Shown here: one piece after another, positions 9,421 through 18,833 of the stretch
Position numbering within the stretch: the first letter of the stretch is position 1
How the letters are laid out: each line of letters opens with the position of its first letter
Origin: Octadecabacter antarcticus 307
Lineage (GTDB): Bacteria; Pseudomonadota; Alphaproteobacteria; Rhodobacterales; Rhodobacteraceae
DNA: 64,000 bases
Assembly: GCF_000155675.2 (NCBI RefSeq)
Contig: NC_020911.1
Coordinates: 4,144,501 to 4,208,500 of the forward strand
Direction of reading: 5' to 3'
Position numbers and translations under genes: made by a program
Notes under the pieces: generated by a model
Database searches by the model: none
Told to the model about the DNA's origin: nothing
The model's input: the letters and a program-made list of their open reading frames with translations, nothing else

Positions 9421-10671
9421 ATGATTGCGCACAGTCATTCTTTGGGCATCGACTTTGGCACGTCCAATACAGCTGCTGCCTTTTTGCACAACGCAAAGCC
9501 GCAGCTGATTGAAATCGCACTGGGGCAAACCAGCTTTCCAACGACCTTTTTCTTTGACTACGAAACCCGCGAAACCCTGATGGGTCACGCTGCCAACCAA
9601 GCGTTGCTCGACGGGGACGACGGGCGGTTCATGCGTGCGCTCAAACGCGTTCTTGGCACGACGCTGATGCACCAACCGCGCCAAATTTTGAACAAGCGCG
9701 TAACATTCGTCGACATCATTGCCCGCTTCTTGCGCCACGTCAAAACCCAGGCCGAGGCCGAGACGGGCCTGACGTTTGACCGTGTCGTTTCTGGCCGGCC
9801 AGTGGTTTTTCACGCCATGGGCGATCCGCGCGAGGCGCAGGCTGAAGCGGATTTGCACGCCTGCTACATCGCCGCCGGTTTCAAAGACGTCTCGTTCGTT
9901 GATGAACCCGAAGCCGCCGCAATCGCGAGCGGCGCGTTAGAGAACGCAGGCGAAATAGGCTTGATCGTCGACATTGGCGGCGGGACGTCGGATTTTTCGG
10001 TGTTTCGATCGAGAAATGCCGGTGTCGAAATCCTCGCCAATCACGGGGTACGGGTTGGCGGGACCGATTTTGATCGCGCCATCAGCATTGATCGTGTGAT
10101 GCCCTTGCTCGGGAAAGGCGGCGCGCTGCGCAAGGTTATGGGGCCGGGCACAACGCCCGTGCCACGGGCGATCTTCAACGATCTGGCAACGTGGGAAAAA
10201 ATTCCGTTTCTTTATACTGCGCAAACCCGCCGCTTGATTGATGGAATGCTGCGCCTTGCGATTGAACCCGAAAAACTAGGCCGCCTTGCTGCCGTGCTGG
10301 AACATGAACTCGGCCATGAGGTCGCGTTCGCCGTAGAGCAGGGCAAGATCGCCGCGAACGGCGGGGACGAAAATTCACTGATTGCTTTGGGCCAGATTGA
10401 AAAAGGCTTGTCCGCAGCCCTATCGACTGACGCGCTTTCCAGTGTGCTTGCACCCTACGCCAAAACCTTGCTGGTGACGGCGCAAGAGACGCTGGATCTC
10501 GCGGGGGTGGATGCGGCGCGGATCGACAGGGTGATCTACGTCGGGGGCTCAAGCCTGATGAACATGGTGACGCAGACAATGGGAATGCGTTTTCCAGATG
10601 CGCAGCACACCTTCACCGAAGTGTTTTCAGCCGTTGCAGACGGGCTCGCCCTCGCCTCTGCGCGAAAATAG
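9421..10671 (+). CDS. Hsp70-family chaperone-like ATPase (YegD type)
   Basis: A 416-residue actin-like ATPase resembling the Hsp70 nucleotide-binding domain. It shows the phosphate-1 loop GIDFGTSNTAAAF (residues about 9-21), the conserved FVDEPEAAAIASG and phosphate-2 DIGGGTSDFSVF (around residue 185), and adenosine-loop GGSSLMN near the C-terminus. It lacks the C-terminal peptide-binding domain of DnaK and matches the YegD-like short Hsp70 group, whose client is not established. It is transcribed divergently from the gcv operon. Confidence 0.88.
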   Translation: MIAHSHSLGIDFGTSNTAAAFLHNAKPQLIEIALGQTSFPTTFFFDYETRETLMGHAANQALLDGDDGRFMRALKRVLGTTLMHQPRQILNKRVTFVDIIARFLRHVKTQAEAETGLTFDRVVSGRPVVFHAMGDPREAQAEADLHACYIAAGFKDVSFVDEPEAAAIASGALENAGEIGLIVDIGGGTSDFSVFRSRNAGVEILANHGVRVGGTDFDRAISIDRVMPLLGKGGALRKVMGPGTTPVPRAIFNDLATWEKIPFLYTAQTRRLIDGMLRLAIEPEKLGRLAAVLEHELGHEVAFAVEQGKIAANGGDENSLIALGQIEKGLSAALSTDALSSVLAPYAKTLLVTAQETLDLAGVDAARIDRVIYVGGSSLMNMVTQTMGMRFPDAQHTFTEVFSAVADGLALASARK

Positions 10672-10699
10672 CGATCGGTCTAAAAAGACAGCAAGCCCG

Positions 10700-12694
10700 T
10701 CACGCCAATTCGATAACAGACCGCTCCCGTCGGCTTTTGGCCCAATTCAGGCCCAGCACAACAATTAAGACGGCAGCGCCGACACTTTCGATCAGCAGAT
10801 CAGGCCAGAACACCGCGACCACACCCGGCACAATCACCAGCCTTTGCACCATGTTGATCGGCGCGAACAGGAACCCTTCTAGGCAGGCGGCAAATGCGGT
10901 TAGCGCAACAATTGCTAAAAACCCGTTCCAGACCACCAACGGTATCGGTCCCCCAAGGATGATGCTTTCATTGAACACCATGAACAGCGGGATCAGATAC
11001 AAACCCTTCGCAAACTTCCACGACTGGATACTGGTTTCCAACGGTTTCGAACCCGCAATCGCCGCCCCCGCAAAGGCCGCTAAGGCCACAGGTGGCGTCA
11101 CATTGCTGTCTTGCGAATACCAGAACACCACCAGATGCGCGATCAACAGCGGAATGCCGAATTCAGATGTCAGCGCCGGGCCCACAAGAATGATCAGCAC
11201 GATATAGGCGGCAGTCACCGGCAGACCCATGCCAAGGATCAGACTTGCCAACAGCACAAGGATCAGCGCCAACACGATGTTACCACCCGAAAACGCGATC
11301 ATCATCGATGAGAATTTCAGGCCAAGTCCGGTCAACCCGACAACGCCGACGATAATTCCCGCCACAGCACAGGCCATCGACACCGCGACCGCATTGCGCG
11401 CGCCCAGTTCCATCGCTTGCGCGCTCAATGTCAGCCCGCGTTTGCAAAGTGCAACAAGACCATCCAGCGTCGGTCGGTCGGATGCGTAGCGCCATAATGC
11501 GCGGGCCGATGCCGCCGCGATCACCGATAGAATGGCGTAGAACCCGACGCGCATCGGCGAATATCCGGCGACCAGCAACCACACGAGCGCCACCAGCGGC
11601 AACAGAAAATGCCAGCCATCGGCCATCACGCTGCGCACCAAAGGCAATTGATCACGCGACAATCCAGTCATGCCCTGTTTAACAGCCGCAATATGGACCA
11701 GCAGATAAACCGCACCAAAATACAGGAACGCCGGAAAGATCGACACGATCACGATGTCAACGTATGGCACTTGCGTAAATTCGGAAATCAGGAACGCCCC
11801 GGCACCCATCAGCGGCGGCATGATCTGCCCGCCGGTTGACGCCGCGGCCTCAATCCCGCCCGCCTGCGCGGGTGTGTAGCCAAGCCGTTTCATCAACGGA
11901 ATCGTAAACGCCCCCGTCGTCACAACATTGGCAATCGCCGACCCGCTGATGGATCCCATGCCCGCCGATGCGATCACAGCTGCCTTAGCCGGACCGCCAC
12001 GCTGGCGACCCGTTGACGCATAGGCCAGATCAATGAAAAACTTGCCCGCACCGGTGACTTCTAGGAACGCGCCGAACAGCACGAAAACGAAAATGAACGT
12101 GGCCGCAACGCCAAGTGGAAGGCCAAAAATACCTTCGGCCCCAAGGGTCAACTGGCTCGCCAATCGATCTAACGAATAACCCCGATGGTTAAGAATACCT
12201 GGCATCCAATCGGCAAGAAACGGCAACTCTCCACGACCGCCCGCAAAAGCATAGACAATGAACGTCGCCCCGATGATCGTCATGCCCAAACCAACAGCGC
12301 GCCGCGCGCCCTCTAGGACAATAAATGTCGTGATGATCCCCACAAAGACATCAATCTGGCGCGGAAAGATCGCGTTGGCGATGATGTCGATGTTGATCGG
12401 CACCCAACCGCCAACCAGCACCGCGCAGATGATAAGCCCGCCGTCGATGGCCCACCCAAGGGCACCGCGTGGGCGGTTCTGGCCAAAGACCGGATAGATC
12501 AAAAAGCACAGCACCAAGATAAATCCCAAATGGATCGGGCGCTGGAAAAACAGGCCAAGAGGCTGCACGCCCGCAGCGTAAAGCTGAAACAGGGACAGCG
12601 CGATGCCAACGACAGCAATCACCCGCAGCAGGATGTGCGGCGTCGCGATGGTCGGTTGCGGCATCGGCGGACGTTCGGCAAGTTCGGTGGTCAT
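10700..12694 (-). CDS. TRAP transporter permease, fused DctQ/DctM (TAXI type)
   Basis: A 664-residue integral membrane protein with well over ten hydrophobic segments. It is the fused 4TM-12TM permease typical of TRAP transporters that use a TAXI receptor. Motifs include GSISGSAIANVVTTGAFTIP and GGQIMPPLMGAGAFLI, both characteristic of DctM-like large subunits, and GMGLPVTAAYIV. It is the third gene of a reverse operon (TAXI receptor, DUF1850 protein, permease), starting 5 bp after the preceding stop. The substrate cannot be read from sequence. Confidence 0.93.
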   Translation of the reverse strand: MTTELAERPPMPQPTIATPHILLRVIAVVGIALSLFQLYAAGVQPLGLFFQRPIHLGFILVLCFLIYPVFGQNRPRGALGWAIDGGLIICAVLVGGWVPINIDIIANAIFPRQIDVFVGIITTFIVLEGARRAVGLGMTIIGATFIVYAFAGGRGELPFLADWMPGILNHRGYSLDRLASQLTLGAEGIFGLPLGVAATFIFVFVLFGAFLEVTGAGKFFIDLAYASTGRQRGGPAKAAVIASAGMGSISGSAIANVVTTGAFTIPLMKRLGYTPAQAGGIEAAASTGGQIMPPLMGAGAFLISEFTQVPYVDIVIVSIFPAFLYFGAVYLLVHIAAVKQGMTGLSRDQLPLVRSVMADGWHFLLPLVALVWLLVAGYSPMRVGFYAILSVIAAASARALWRYASDRPTLDGLVALCKRGLTLSAQAMELGARNAVAVSMACAVAGIIVGVVGLTGLGLKFSSMMIAFSGGNIVLALILVLLASLILGMGLPVTAAYIVLIILVGPALTSEFGIPLLIAHLVVFWYSQDSNVTPPVALAAFAGAAIAGSKPLETSIQSWKFAKGLYLIPLFMVFNESIILGGPIPLVVWNGFLAIVALTAFAACLEGFLFAPINMVQRLVIVPGVVAVFWPDLLIESVGAAVLIVVLGLNWAKSRRERSVIELA

Positions 12695-12699
12695 ATCGT

Positions 12700-13167
12700 T
12701 TAGTTCCCTGTCAAAGCGATGCGCACGCGCGCACGCGGTGCAAGTGCCGAAAGCGAGACTTCGGTCCCGCCCATCCGAATTCGGTGATCTACAAATCCCG
12801 CACCCGGGCGCAGGATATAGGCGTTGCCTCGCACAGGTTCATCAATGCCTTCGATCCAATACCCACCATGCCCGTCCGACGTTTGCGCGCCGCGACCTGG
12901 AATATGGCCAAGCCCAGCGGCGAAATCCGGCTGGTGGGAACGGACCAGAACCATCCTGCCATCCCGGTTTTCATAGCAATCCGCCACCTCGAACCCTTGG
13001 ACAGAATGATGCCAAAGCACACACCAACCAGCCCCCTCAGGCACGTCGAACACCGCAAGAATTCTGTCAGTGTCAACATGGGTTGCGGTCAGGCTACCCG
13101 ATTGCGCGACTGTTGCGCAAAAAGACAGGAGGAGGGCACAAAGCCCCCCTCCCATAGATCGTGTCAC
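12700..13167 (-). CDS. DUF1850 domain protein of a TRAP-TAXI locus
   Basis: A 155-residue protein of the DUF1850 family, commonly found between TAXI receptors and fused TRAP permeases. Residues 1-23 look like a signal peptide (MTRSMGGGLCALLLSFCATVAQS). The body carries GWCVLWHHSVQGFEVADCYE and a C-terminal SLSALAPRARVRIAL. Its ATG overlaps the receptor stop (ATGA at 13164-13167), so translation is coupled. Its biochemical role is unknown; an accessory periplasmic role in the transporter is inferred from position. Confidence 0.85.
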   Translation of the reverse strand: MTRSMGGGLCALLLSFCATVAQSGSLTATHVDTDRILAVFDVPEGAGWCVLWHHSVQGFEVADCYENRDGRMVLVRSHQPDFAAGLGHIPGRGAQTSDGHGGYWIEGIDEPVRGNAYILRPGAGFVDHRIRMGGTEVSLSALAPRARVRIALTGN

Positions 13168-14123
13168 GGACGCAGGGCGTCTGGGACCGTCGCACCGATT
13201 TCCTCAAAGTAACGGATCGCACCGGGGTGCAGTGGGATCGGCGATGCAGACAAGGCCAATTCGACCGTTGTCTGGTTCGCAGCGGGGTGTACCGCCCGAA
13301 GATCAGCGATATTTTCAAACATCGCACTGGTGATCGCATAGGCCAGATCGTCCGACATTTCCGACGATACGACCAGAACGTTTGGCACACCGATCACGGA
13401 AATATCCATGTCCACGCCAGTATACGTTCCACCAGCCAGCGTCGTCACTGCAAACACTGGGTTGGATGCGTCAGCCGCCGCAAGTGCATCCGCGCCAAGT
13501 TCAATCATCACGATATCATTGGTCGTCGCAAGGTTCAGAATTGACGACGTCGGTGCGCCAACTGACCAGAAGCCCGCGTCGATATCGCCGTTTGCCAATG
13601 CATCAGCAGTTTCGTTGAAATTCAGGCGTTGTTCGTCAATGTCATCATAGGAAATGCCATTGGCTGACAGGATTTGTTCTGCGTTCACTTCGGTGCCCGA
13701 CCCCGGTGCGCCGATTGAAATGCGCTTGCCGACCATGTCTTCAAGCGACGTGATACCGCTGCCTTCCAATGTCACGATCTGCACCATGTTTGCATAGGCT
13801 ACGCCAATCGCGCGGACCATCGGCAATTGCTGACCTTCAAATCGCCCCGTGCCCTCATAGGCTTGCAGGACCGTGTCCGCGAGCGCCAGCGCGACATCCG
13901 CATCACCCGTCGCAATCAGGCCCATATTCTCAACGGACGCGCCAGTGACTTCGGCTGTCGCCGCGTAACCGTCGACATGGTTATTGATGATCTCAGCAAG
14001 ACCGCCGCCCATCGGATAATAGACGCCACCAGTTCCACCAGTGGCGACCGAAAGCTGTTCCTGCGCAAAGGCGGGCGCTGCCACGACCAGCGTCGCAGCC
14101 GCAAGTGTTTTAAAGAATTTCAT
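13164..14123 (-). CDS. TAXI-family TRAP transporter solute receptor
   Basis: Periplasmic substrate receptor (TAXI family) for the TRAP permease downstream. I place the start at 14123, giving a 319-residue protein with a clean signal peptide (MKFFKTLAAATLVVAAPAFA) and a GGGAGGAC ribosome-binding site; the ORF extends upstream to 14306 without support. Family landmarks are TGGTGGVYYPMGGGLAEIIN after the leader, GKRISIGAPGSGTEVNAEQIL and FWSVGAPTSSI. The first gene of the operon, followed by DUF1850 and permease genes. The ligand is unknown; characterised TAXI systems import dicarboxylates or glutamate. Confidence 0.92.
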   Translation of the reverse strand: MKFFKTLAAATLVVAAPAFAQEQLSVATGGTGGVYYPMGGGLAEIINNHVDGYAATAEVTGASVENMGLIATGDADVALALADTVLQAYEGTGRFEGQQLPMVRAIGVAYANMVQIVTLEGSGITSLEDMVGKRISIGAPGSGTEVNAEQILSANGISYDDIDEQRLNFNETADALANGDIDAGFWSVGAPTSSILNLATTNDIVMIELGADALAAADASNPVFAVTTLAGGTYTGVDMDISVIGVPNVLVVSSEMSDDLAYAITSAMFENIADLRAVHPAANQTTVELALSASPIPLHPGAIRYFEEIGATVPDALRP

Positions 14124-14330
14124 AGTTAGGTCCTCCCATAGGTCCATTGTTGCTCGCACCACCTTAGGGATGTGACAGACACTTTCAAGACGCTTGGATA
14201 TGTTGATTAATCTTTGCCGCGCCAAGGTGTGCTCTATCAACGCAAAGTCGCCGTTCCCTGCCCAAAATACTGCATTCCAACTCATTCTAGCTGCTTTGAT
14301 CTGCAAACTCGGCCCCTAAAAACCCACCCG

Positions 14331-15221
14331 CTAAATTGGGCGCCGCCGCAGAACGATCCAATTCGTAGCCGCTAGGATAAGAATCGCCCCAACCCAGAAG
14401 CCCGGCTGGGGCAGTTCGTCAAAGACCAGATAGCCAACTGTGGTCGAAAAAACCAAGCTCGCATAAGACAGCACCGCCAAGAAACCTGCCTGACCAAAGC
14501 GGTGCGCGCGCAAAAAGCAGAATTGCGCAGCTTGGGCAAAGACCCCAATGGCGGCCAGTAGGGGCCATTGGCTGATCGGGATCGGCTGCCAGCCCACAAC
14601 AGCGAAGGGGGCTGTGATAATTGCCAATCCTGCGGTGTAAAACGTCATCATCACAACAGTCGGCGCCGCGACAAGTTTTCGGGTCGCAATCACCGCCCCC
14701 GTCGCCGCCACAACCACCAGCCCCTGCGCCGCCAAACCCCAACCGCCCGTCAGGCTGGATGGATCAACCGCAATCACCACGCCGACCAACCCCACAACAG
14801 CAGCGATCCAGCGATCCCGCGTGATGACTTCGCGCAATAGCCACGCCGCCGCGATCATCGTCAGGATCGGACGGGTGAAACTGACGGCGGTGAATAAGGC
14901 CAGTGGCACGCGCGAGATTGCAAAAAAGCTCGCCGTCAGCGCAATCGCAGAAAAGCCGACACGCAGCGCATGAAGCCGCAGATCGGTCAGGCCGACGAAC
15001 GCACTGCGGTAGCGCCAAATCCATGGCAGCATCAGCAAGAACCCGACACCCGCGCGCAAAAAAACCAGTTGGAACGCAGGGTAGCCAAGGCCCAGCGCCT
15101 TAACGATGGCCAGCGCCCAAATGTTCAACGCCATATCGGCCAACAGCCAACCGGCCGCTAACCCGTTGCGCGGTAGATTACCCTCGTCTTGCAAGCAGAT
15201 TGGCCATAATGCGGAACGCAC
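14331..15221 (-). CDS. DMT-superfamily (EamA) transporter
   Basis: A 296-residue membrane protein with ten likely helices in two EamA repeats, of the drug/metabolite transporter superfamily; substrate unknown. Landmarks are ALFTAVSFTRPILTMIAAAWLLREVITRDRWIAAVVGLVGVVIAV in the first repeat and FGQAGFLAVLSYASLVFSTTVGYLVFDELP in the second. The annotated start overlaps the end of the PIG-L gene by 44 bp. A later start would remove the overlap but no clear ribosome-binding site decides it. It is probably co-transcribed with the PIG-L and ROK genes. Confidence 0.88.
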   Translation of the reverse strand: MRSALWPICLQDEGNLPRNGLAAGWLLADMALNIWALAIVKALGLGYPAFQLVFLRAGVGFLLMLPWIWRYRSAFVGLTDLRLHALRVGFSAIALTASFFAISRVPLALFTAVSFTRPILTMIAAAWLLREVITRDRWIAAVVGLVGVVIAVDPSSLTGGWGLAAQGLVVVAATGAVIATRKLVAAPTVVMMTFYTAGLAIITAPFAVVGWQPIPISQWPLLAAIGVFAQAAQFCFLRAHRFGQAGFLAVLSYASLVFSTTVGYLVFDELPQPGFWVGAILILAATNWIVLRRRPI

Positions 15222-17541
15222 CAGGGGTCAGTTTTTCCATCTGGTGATGCAGGATCAACGACGTGTGGACATGCCGACCCTTTCCAACATCAGCTGCCAA
15301 TATAGCACCCTTCAACGGTGCCTCGTCCGCGTCGTTCATCGCAACCAGCGCAACATAGGCGGCGTCCCAGTCTTTGGCGAAATACAACCCGCGCTCTTTG
15401 TGCCAATCAGCCCAGTCCGCTGCCCCGATCTTGTTGGGTCCGCGCAGCAGCGGATGGTCTGGGGCCAGAATAGTGACCGCCGCGTTCTCATCCGTAACCC
15501 GCCAACGAAGTGATGGCTGACCGATTTCTAATTTGTAGGGCGCAGTCGCGTCCGGATTCCAGTTGTCCCATGGGCGATGGTACAGCGTGACCAGCGTCCC
15601 GCCTTCTCGCACCCAGTCATGAATGCGCGGCATCGCATCAGCCAGCCAAGCGCGGAATTTCATGGCAAAAATACCAACCACCAAGGTATCGCACTGCGCG
15701 AGCGCCCCGTCGCTCAGCACTGCCTCGGACAGATCGGTGACAGGAACGCCCATCCGGTCCAGCCAATGCCCAACGGAATCGTTGCCGCCGCCAATGTAGC
15801 CGACACGCACCTGCGGCAGCGCAGCCGCGACGACACGGATTTGCGCAGTGGCGCGACGCACCAAAACGCGCGGCGCAATAGGGTCACGACGAATGTGGCT
15901 AACGCTTGGGGCCTCTTGCCCGTCGAGGGTCAGCGCAAGACCATAAAGTCCCGCCTGAACATCATCCGGCACAGTCACCTTCAACGCGCCATCCCTTTGT
16001 GTGAACGTCCAACCCTGCGGCAAAGTAAGCCCCACTTTCGCGGACGCAGGCGAGATTTCACTGACTTGAAGCGTAAAACTGCGGCGATCCTTCGACAGAT
16101 TGATCACATCTGCCACTGGCGACAGCGCAGCCGAACACTGCGGTAAAACGATGGGGGACACATCGAACGAAACACTGCGCACAGCGTTTATGCCATGAAT
16201 CTTAATCGCCACATCCATGCACGGCGCACGTGGCAGATCGGGCAAATAAATCGCCGGATACGGGTCGCTGACCGCAGCATCCGCCCCCAGCCTGATATGC
16301 GGCCCATCAATAGCCCAGCCTGTCGGTACCTTTGGCATAACGGTAACTTGGCCCGCATCGACACAGACTTCGCTGTCCCATGTGGTGGCGTCATCGGGAC
16401 GTAAAATGTCATCCTCCAGCCAGCCGTGCACGTCGACACCCGCAGACAGATGGATCACGCGGATAAGCTGTTGGTCCTTGCGGCGCAATTTATGGCCGAT
16501 GTCAGGCCACGCGGCGGGCGGGCAATTTAATATGGCCCCGCGCACCGCCTGCAACGCAGCACAGGCGTGCGTTAGAACCGCTCGCGCATCCGGGAAAGCG
16601 GCGAGTGCCGCATCGCACGCGTCTTGCGCCGCCGTCACATCACCAGAAATTTCCGGCACCGCAAGATCGCGCAGGGTCGCGGCCAGACCTGATGCCAGCC
16701 CATCGTCGGGACCTTGCACAAAACTCTGCGCCAGATGCAGCGGACTGTCCGTTTCATCCCCTGCACGAACCCAGCGCCCCATGGCCTGCGTGGCGTGCAT
16801 TGCGCGGCTTTGCTGACCGATGCGCGCATAAGACCATCCCGTCACCGGATCGCGGCCCCGCACGGGAATGACAAGTGTTGCGGGCGGCGGTGGCAAGTCG
16901 TCATCGTAAGCCTGCCCAGCCCCCGACACGGCAGGCAGATACAGCTTTTTGACCTGCCACGCGGCCAGATCACTGGCATCATATTCGGGATCGGCGGCAA
17001 GGGACATCACATCATGCGCCGCTTGCGTCATCGCGCGGTGGTGGCCGTGTTGACCGGGCACATCCAGAAATGTCGGGCAGATAATATCAGGCCGTTCCAT
17101 ACGGATAATATCAACAAAACGCGCCAGCGTGCGCGCGCGCCCCCATTTCGCCAATGTTTCAACACCGGACTTGGAAAACCCAAAATCTGTGATCGGATCA
17201 TCGGGACTGACCGACAGCCAATACATCCGCAAATCCAGCCTATCACTGGCCGCTTCCATTTCAGCGGTGCGCAATGTGCCAAGGGATGCGGCCACTTCGG
17301 TGCCGATGTCATTTTGCCCACCTTCGCCGCGGGTCGAACAGGCATAGGAAATATCCACCCCGTCACGAAACCGGAGCGCAGCCAACATCGCTGAGTCCTC
17401 ATCATCAGGATGCGCGCCCGTGTTCATAAAGGACACGGTGGATTTCAACGCCGTCAAAGCCTGCCAAAGCGCCACAATGCGCGGGCGGTCACGTTCATTT
17501 GCTATTTTGACCTGATCTGACAGCGGCACGAACTGGGGCAT
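15178..17541 (-). CDS. PIG-L family deacetylase with long C-terminal extension
   Basis: A 787-residue protein. Residues about 35-270 form a PIG-L/LmbE zinc deacetylase domain with the metal motif AHPDDE at 43-48 and a second histidine cluster GQHGHH at 163-168; such enzymes remove N-acetyl groups from GlcNAc-containing molecules. The remaining two thirds are a beta-rich middle part and a C-terminal region (from about residue 570) beginning RVGYIGGGNDSVGHWLDRMG that resembles a class I glutamine-amidotransferase-like fold (VREGGTLVTLYHRPWD). No signal peptide is visible. It follows the ROK repressor by 11 bp and faces a sugar ABC operon, suggesting work on an acetylated sugar derivative. Confidence 0.85.
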   Translation of the reverse strand: MPQFVPLSDQVKIANERDRPRIVALWQALTALKSTVSFMNTGAHPDDEDSAMLAALRFRDGVDISYACSTRGEGGQNDIGTEVAASLGTLRTAEMEAASDRLDLRMYWLSVSPDDPITDFGFSKSGVETLAKWGRARTLARFVDIIRMERPDIICPTFLDVPGQHGHHRAMTQAAHDVMSLAADPEYDASDLAAWQVKKLYLPAVSGAGQAYDDDLPPPPATLVIPVRGRDPVTGWSYARIGQQSRAMHATQAMGRWVRAGDETDSPLHLAQSFVQGPDDGLASGLAATLRDLAVPEISGDVTAAQDACDAALAAFPDARAVLTHACAALQAVRGAILNCPPAAWPDIGHKLRRKDQQLIRVIHLSAGVDVHGWLEDDILRPDDATTWDSEVCVDAGQVTVMPKVPTGWAIDGPHIRLGADAAVSDPYPAIYLPDLPRAPCMDVAIKIHGINAVRSVSFDVSPIVLPQCSAALSPVADVINLSKDRRSFTLQVSEISPASAKVGLTLPQGWTFTQRDGALKVTVPDDVQAGLYGLALTLDGQEAPSVSHIRRDPIAPRVLVRRATAQIRVVAAALPQVRVGYIGGGNDSVGHWLDRMGVPVTDLSEAVLSDGALAQCDTLVVGIFAMKFRAWLADAMPRIHDWVREGGTLVTLYHRPWDNWNPDATAPYKLEIGQPSLRWRVTDENAAVTILAPDHPLLRGPNKIGAADWADWHKERGLYFAKDWDAAYVALVAMNDADEAPLKGAILAADVGKGRHVHTSLILHHQMEKLTPGAFRIMANLLARRG

Positions 17542-17552
17542 AAGACGGGTCC

Positions 17553-18731
17553 TTAGTGTGTGTGTGAAATTGGCGCGCTGAGCGCTCGGTTCAGGATCAA
17601 CGCGGCAGCCCCAAAGGTCGCCGTCATCCGCCCCGACGCGCCACGCATCAAACGCGGAAACGGGGCCTGTGGTCGGTTTGATACGGACAAGCTGGGCAAC
17701 GGCGCATGGGCCACCAAATGATCAAGGATCGCATCAGGCATCGCACCACCCAATACGACAGTCTGCGGATCAAACAGATTTTCAACGATCACCATCGCAT
17801 GGCCGAGCGCATCACTCGCCGTGTCCAGCCATGCAAACAGATCAGGGTCGCGCTGTTCAAACAGCTGTTCGAGCGCGTCAATCCTGTCGGCCGCCTTGTT
17901 TGCTGCCCGCAAATGACGCTCAACCGAAAGTCGGCTTAACGCGTCTTCCAGTTTGCCACTTTGACCATAAATAGAATCGGGGATCGGGATATGCCCGATT
18001 TCACCCGCGTTGCCGTACGCCCCGCTGACCAACTGTCCCTGATGAATAAGGCCCAGCCCCAAACCAGCCCCAAAATAAAGATAGGCGAAAGATGCGATGT
18101 CTTGCGCCACACCGTTCAATCGCTCCGCAATCGCGGCAGCATTTGCGTCATTGCTCAGCATCACAGGCAATCCCGTGGCGTCGGTAAACAGCGCTGCTGC
18201 ATCGACTTCTTGCCACCCCGTCAAATCGGACTCCATTCCCGCAATCCCCGTCACGCCCAACGGACCCGGCATAACGATGCCTGCGCCCAGCATCCGGCCT
18301 TTTGCTGTTGGAACTTTGTCCAATGCGCGGCGGTATAGCGCTTTGACATGGGTCAGCACGACCTCGGGATGGTTCTGCTGCAGGGCAATACGCTCGCTCG
18401 ATACGCTGCGGCCTTGCATGTCCAACAACGCAGCAAACACCGCGTCGGGGCGCACTTCGATCCCTAGGGCATACCCCCCTTCGGGGTTCAGCGCGTATTG
18501 AATGGCAGGCAGACCACGCCCAGCGCTCAACCGGCCTTTGTCCAGAAGCATCCCGTCGTCAAACAGCTCCGCGATAATATTGCTCACGGTCTGTGTGGTC
18601 AGTGAAAGTGCGCGCGCGATTTCGGCCCGCCCAATCGTGCCAGCCCCGCGCACCTGTACCAAAACCGCCTGCTTATTGCGGGACCGCGACCGTTCGGCAT
18701 TGCTGCCTTTCTGAAAGGGGATAACAACCAT
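17553..18731 (-). CDS. ROK-family transcriptional repressor
   Basis: A 392-residue ROK protein: an N-terminal winged helix-turn-helix (VRGAGTIGRAEIARALSLTTQTVSNIIAELFDDGML) followed by a sugar-kinase-like domain with YALGIEVRPDAVFAALLD, MPGPLG, NDANAAAIAE and YLYFGAGLGLGLIHQGQL. The GEIGH motif is present, but the cysteine cluster (CGCG..GC) that binds zinc in most ROK proteins is replaced by SIYGQSGKLED, so the zinc site appears lost. It is divergent from the sugar ABC operon at 18834, and an inverted-repeat operator lies in between. Confidence 0.92.
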   Translation of the reverse strand: MVVIPFQKGSNAERSRSRNKQAVLVQVRGAGTIGRAEIARALSLTTQTVSNIIAELFDDGMLLDKGRLSAGRGLPAIQYALNPEGGYALGIEVRPDAVFAALLDMQGRSVSSERIALQQNHPEVVLTHVKALYRRALDKVPTAKGRMLGAGIVMPGPLGVTGIAGMESDLTGWQEVDAAALFTDATGLPVMLSNDANAAAIAERLNGVAQDIASFAYLYFGAGLGLGLIHQGQLVSGAYGNAGEIGHIPIPDSIYGQSGKLEDALSRLSVERHLRAANKAADRIDALEQLFEQRDPDLFAWLDTASDALGHAMVIVENLFDPQTVVLGGAMPDAILDHLVAHAPLPSLSVSNRPQAPFPRLMRGASGRMTATFGAAALILNRALSAPISHTH

Positions 18732-18740
18732 GCAAACGGA

Positions 18741-18780
18741 TTAACTCAAATAATTTGAATTATCAATCCAATTGAGTTAA
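18741..18780. promoter_or_regulatory. Nested palindromes, likely ROK operator
   Basis: Between the divergent ROK and ABC genes, arms TTAACTCAA (18741-18749) and TTGAGTTAA (18772-18780) form a 9-bp inverted repeat 22 bp apart. They enclose a second palindrome ATAATT-TG-AATTAT (18750-18763). Position and symmetry suggest the repressor binds here to control both directions; this is inference. Confidence 0.65.
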
Positions 18781-18833
18781 CTCATAGGTCGAGTCCGATT
18801 ACGGGCTGCAACTAATTTGTTGGGAGACACGAG

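Noticed and set aside
10700..12694. The fused TRAP permease might have been an assembly fusion of two genes.
   Set aside because: Fused 4TM/12TM permeases are the normal form in TAXI-type TRAP systems, and the frame is continuous.
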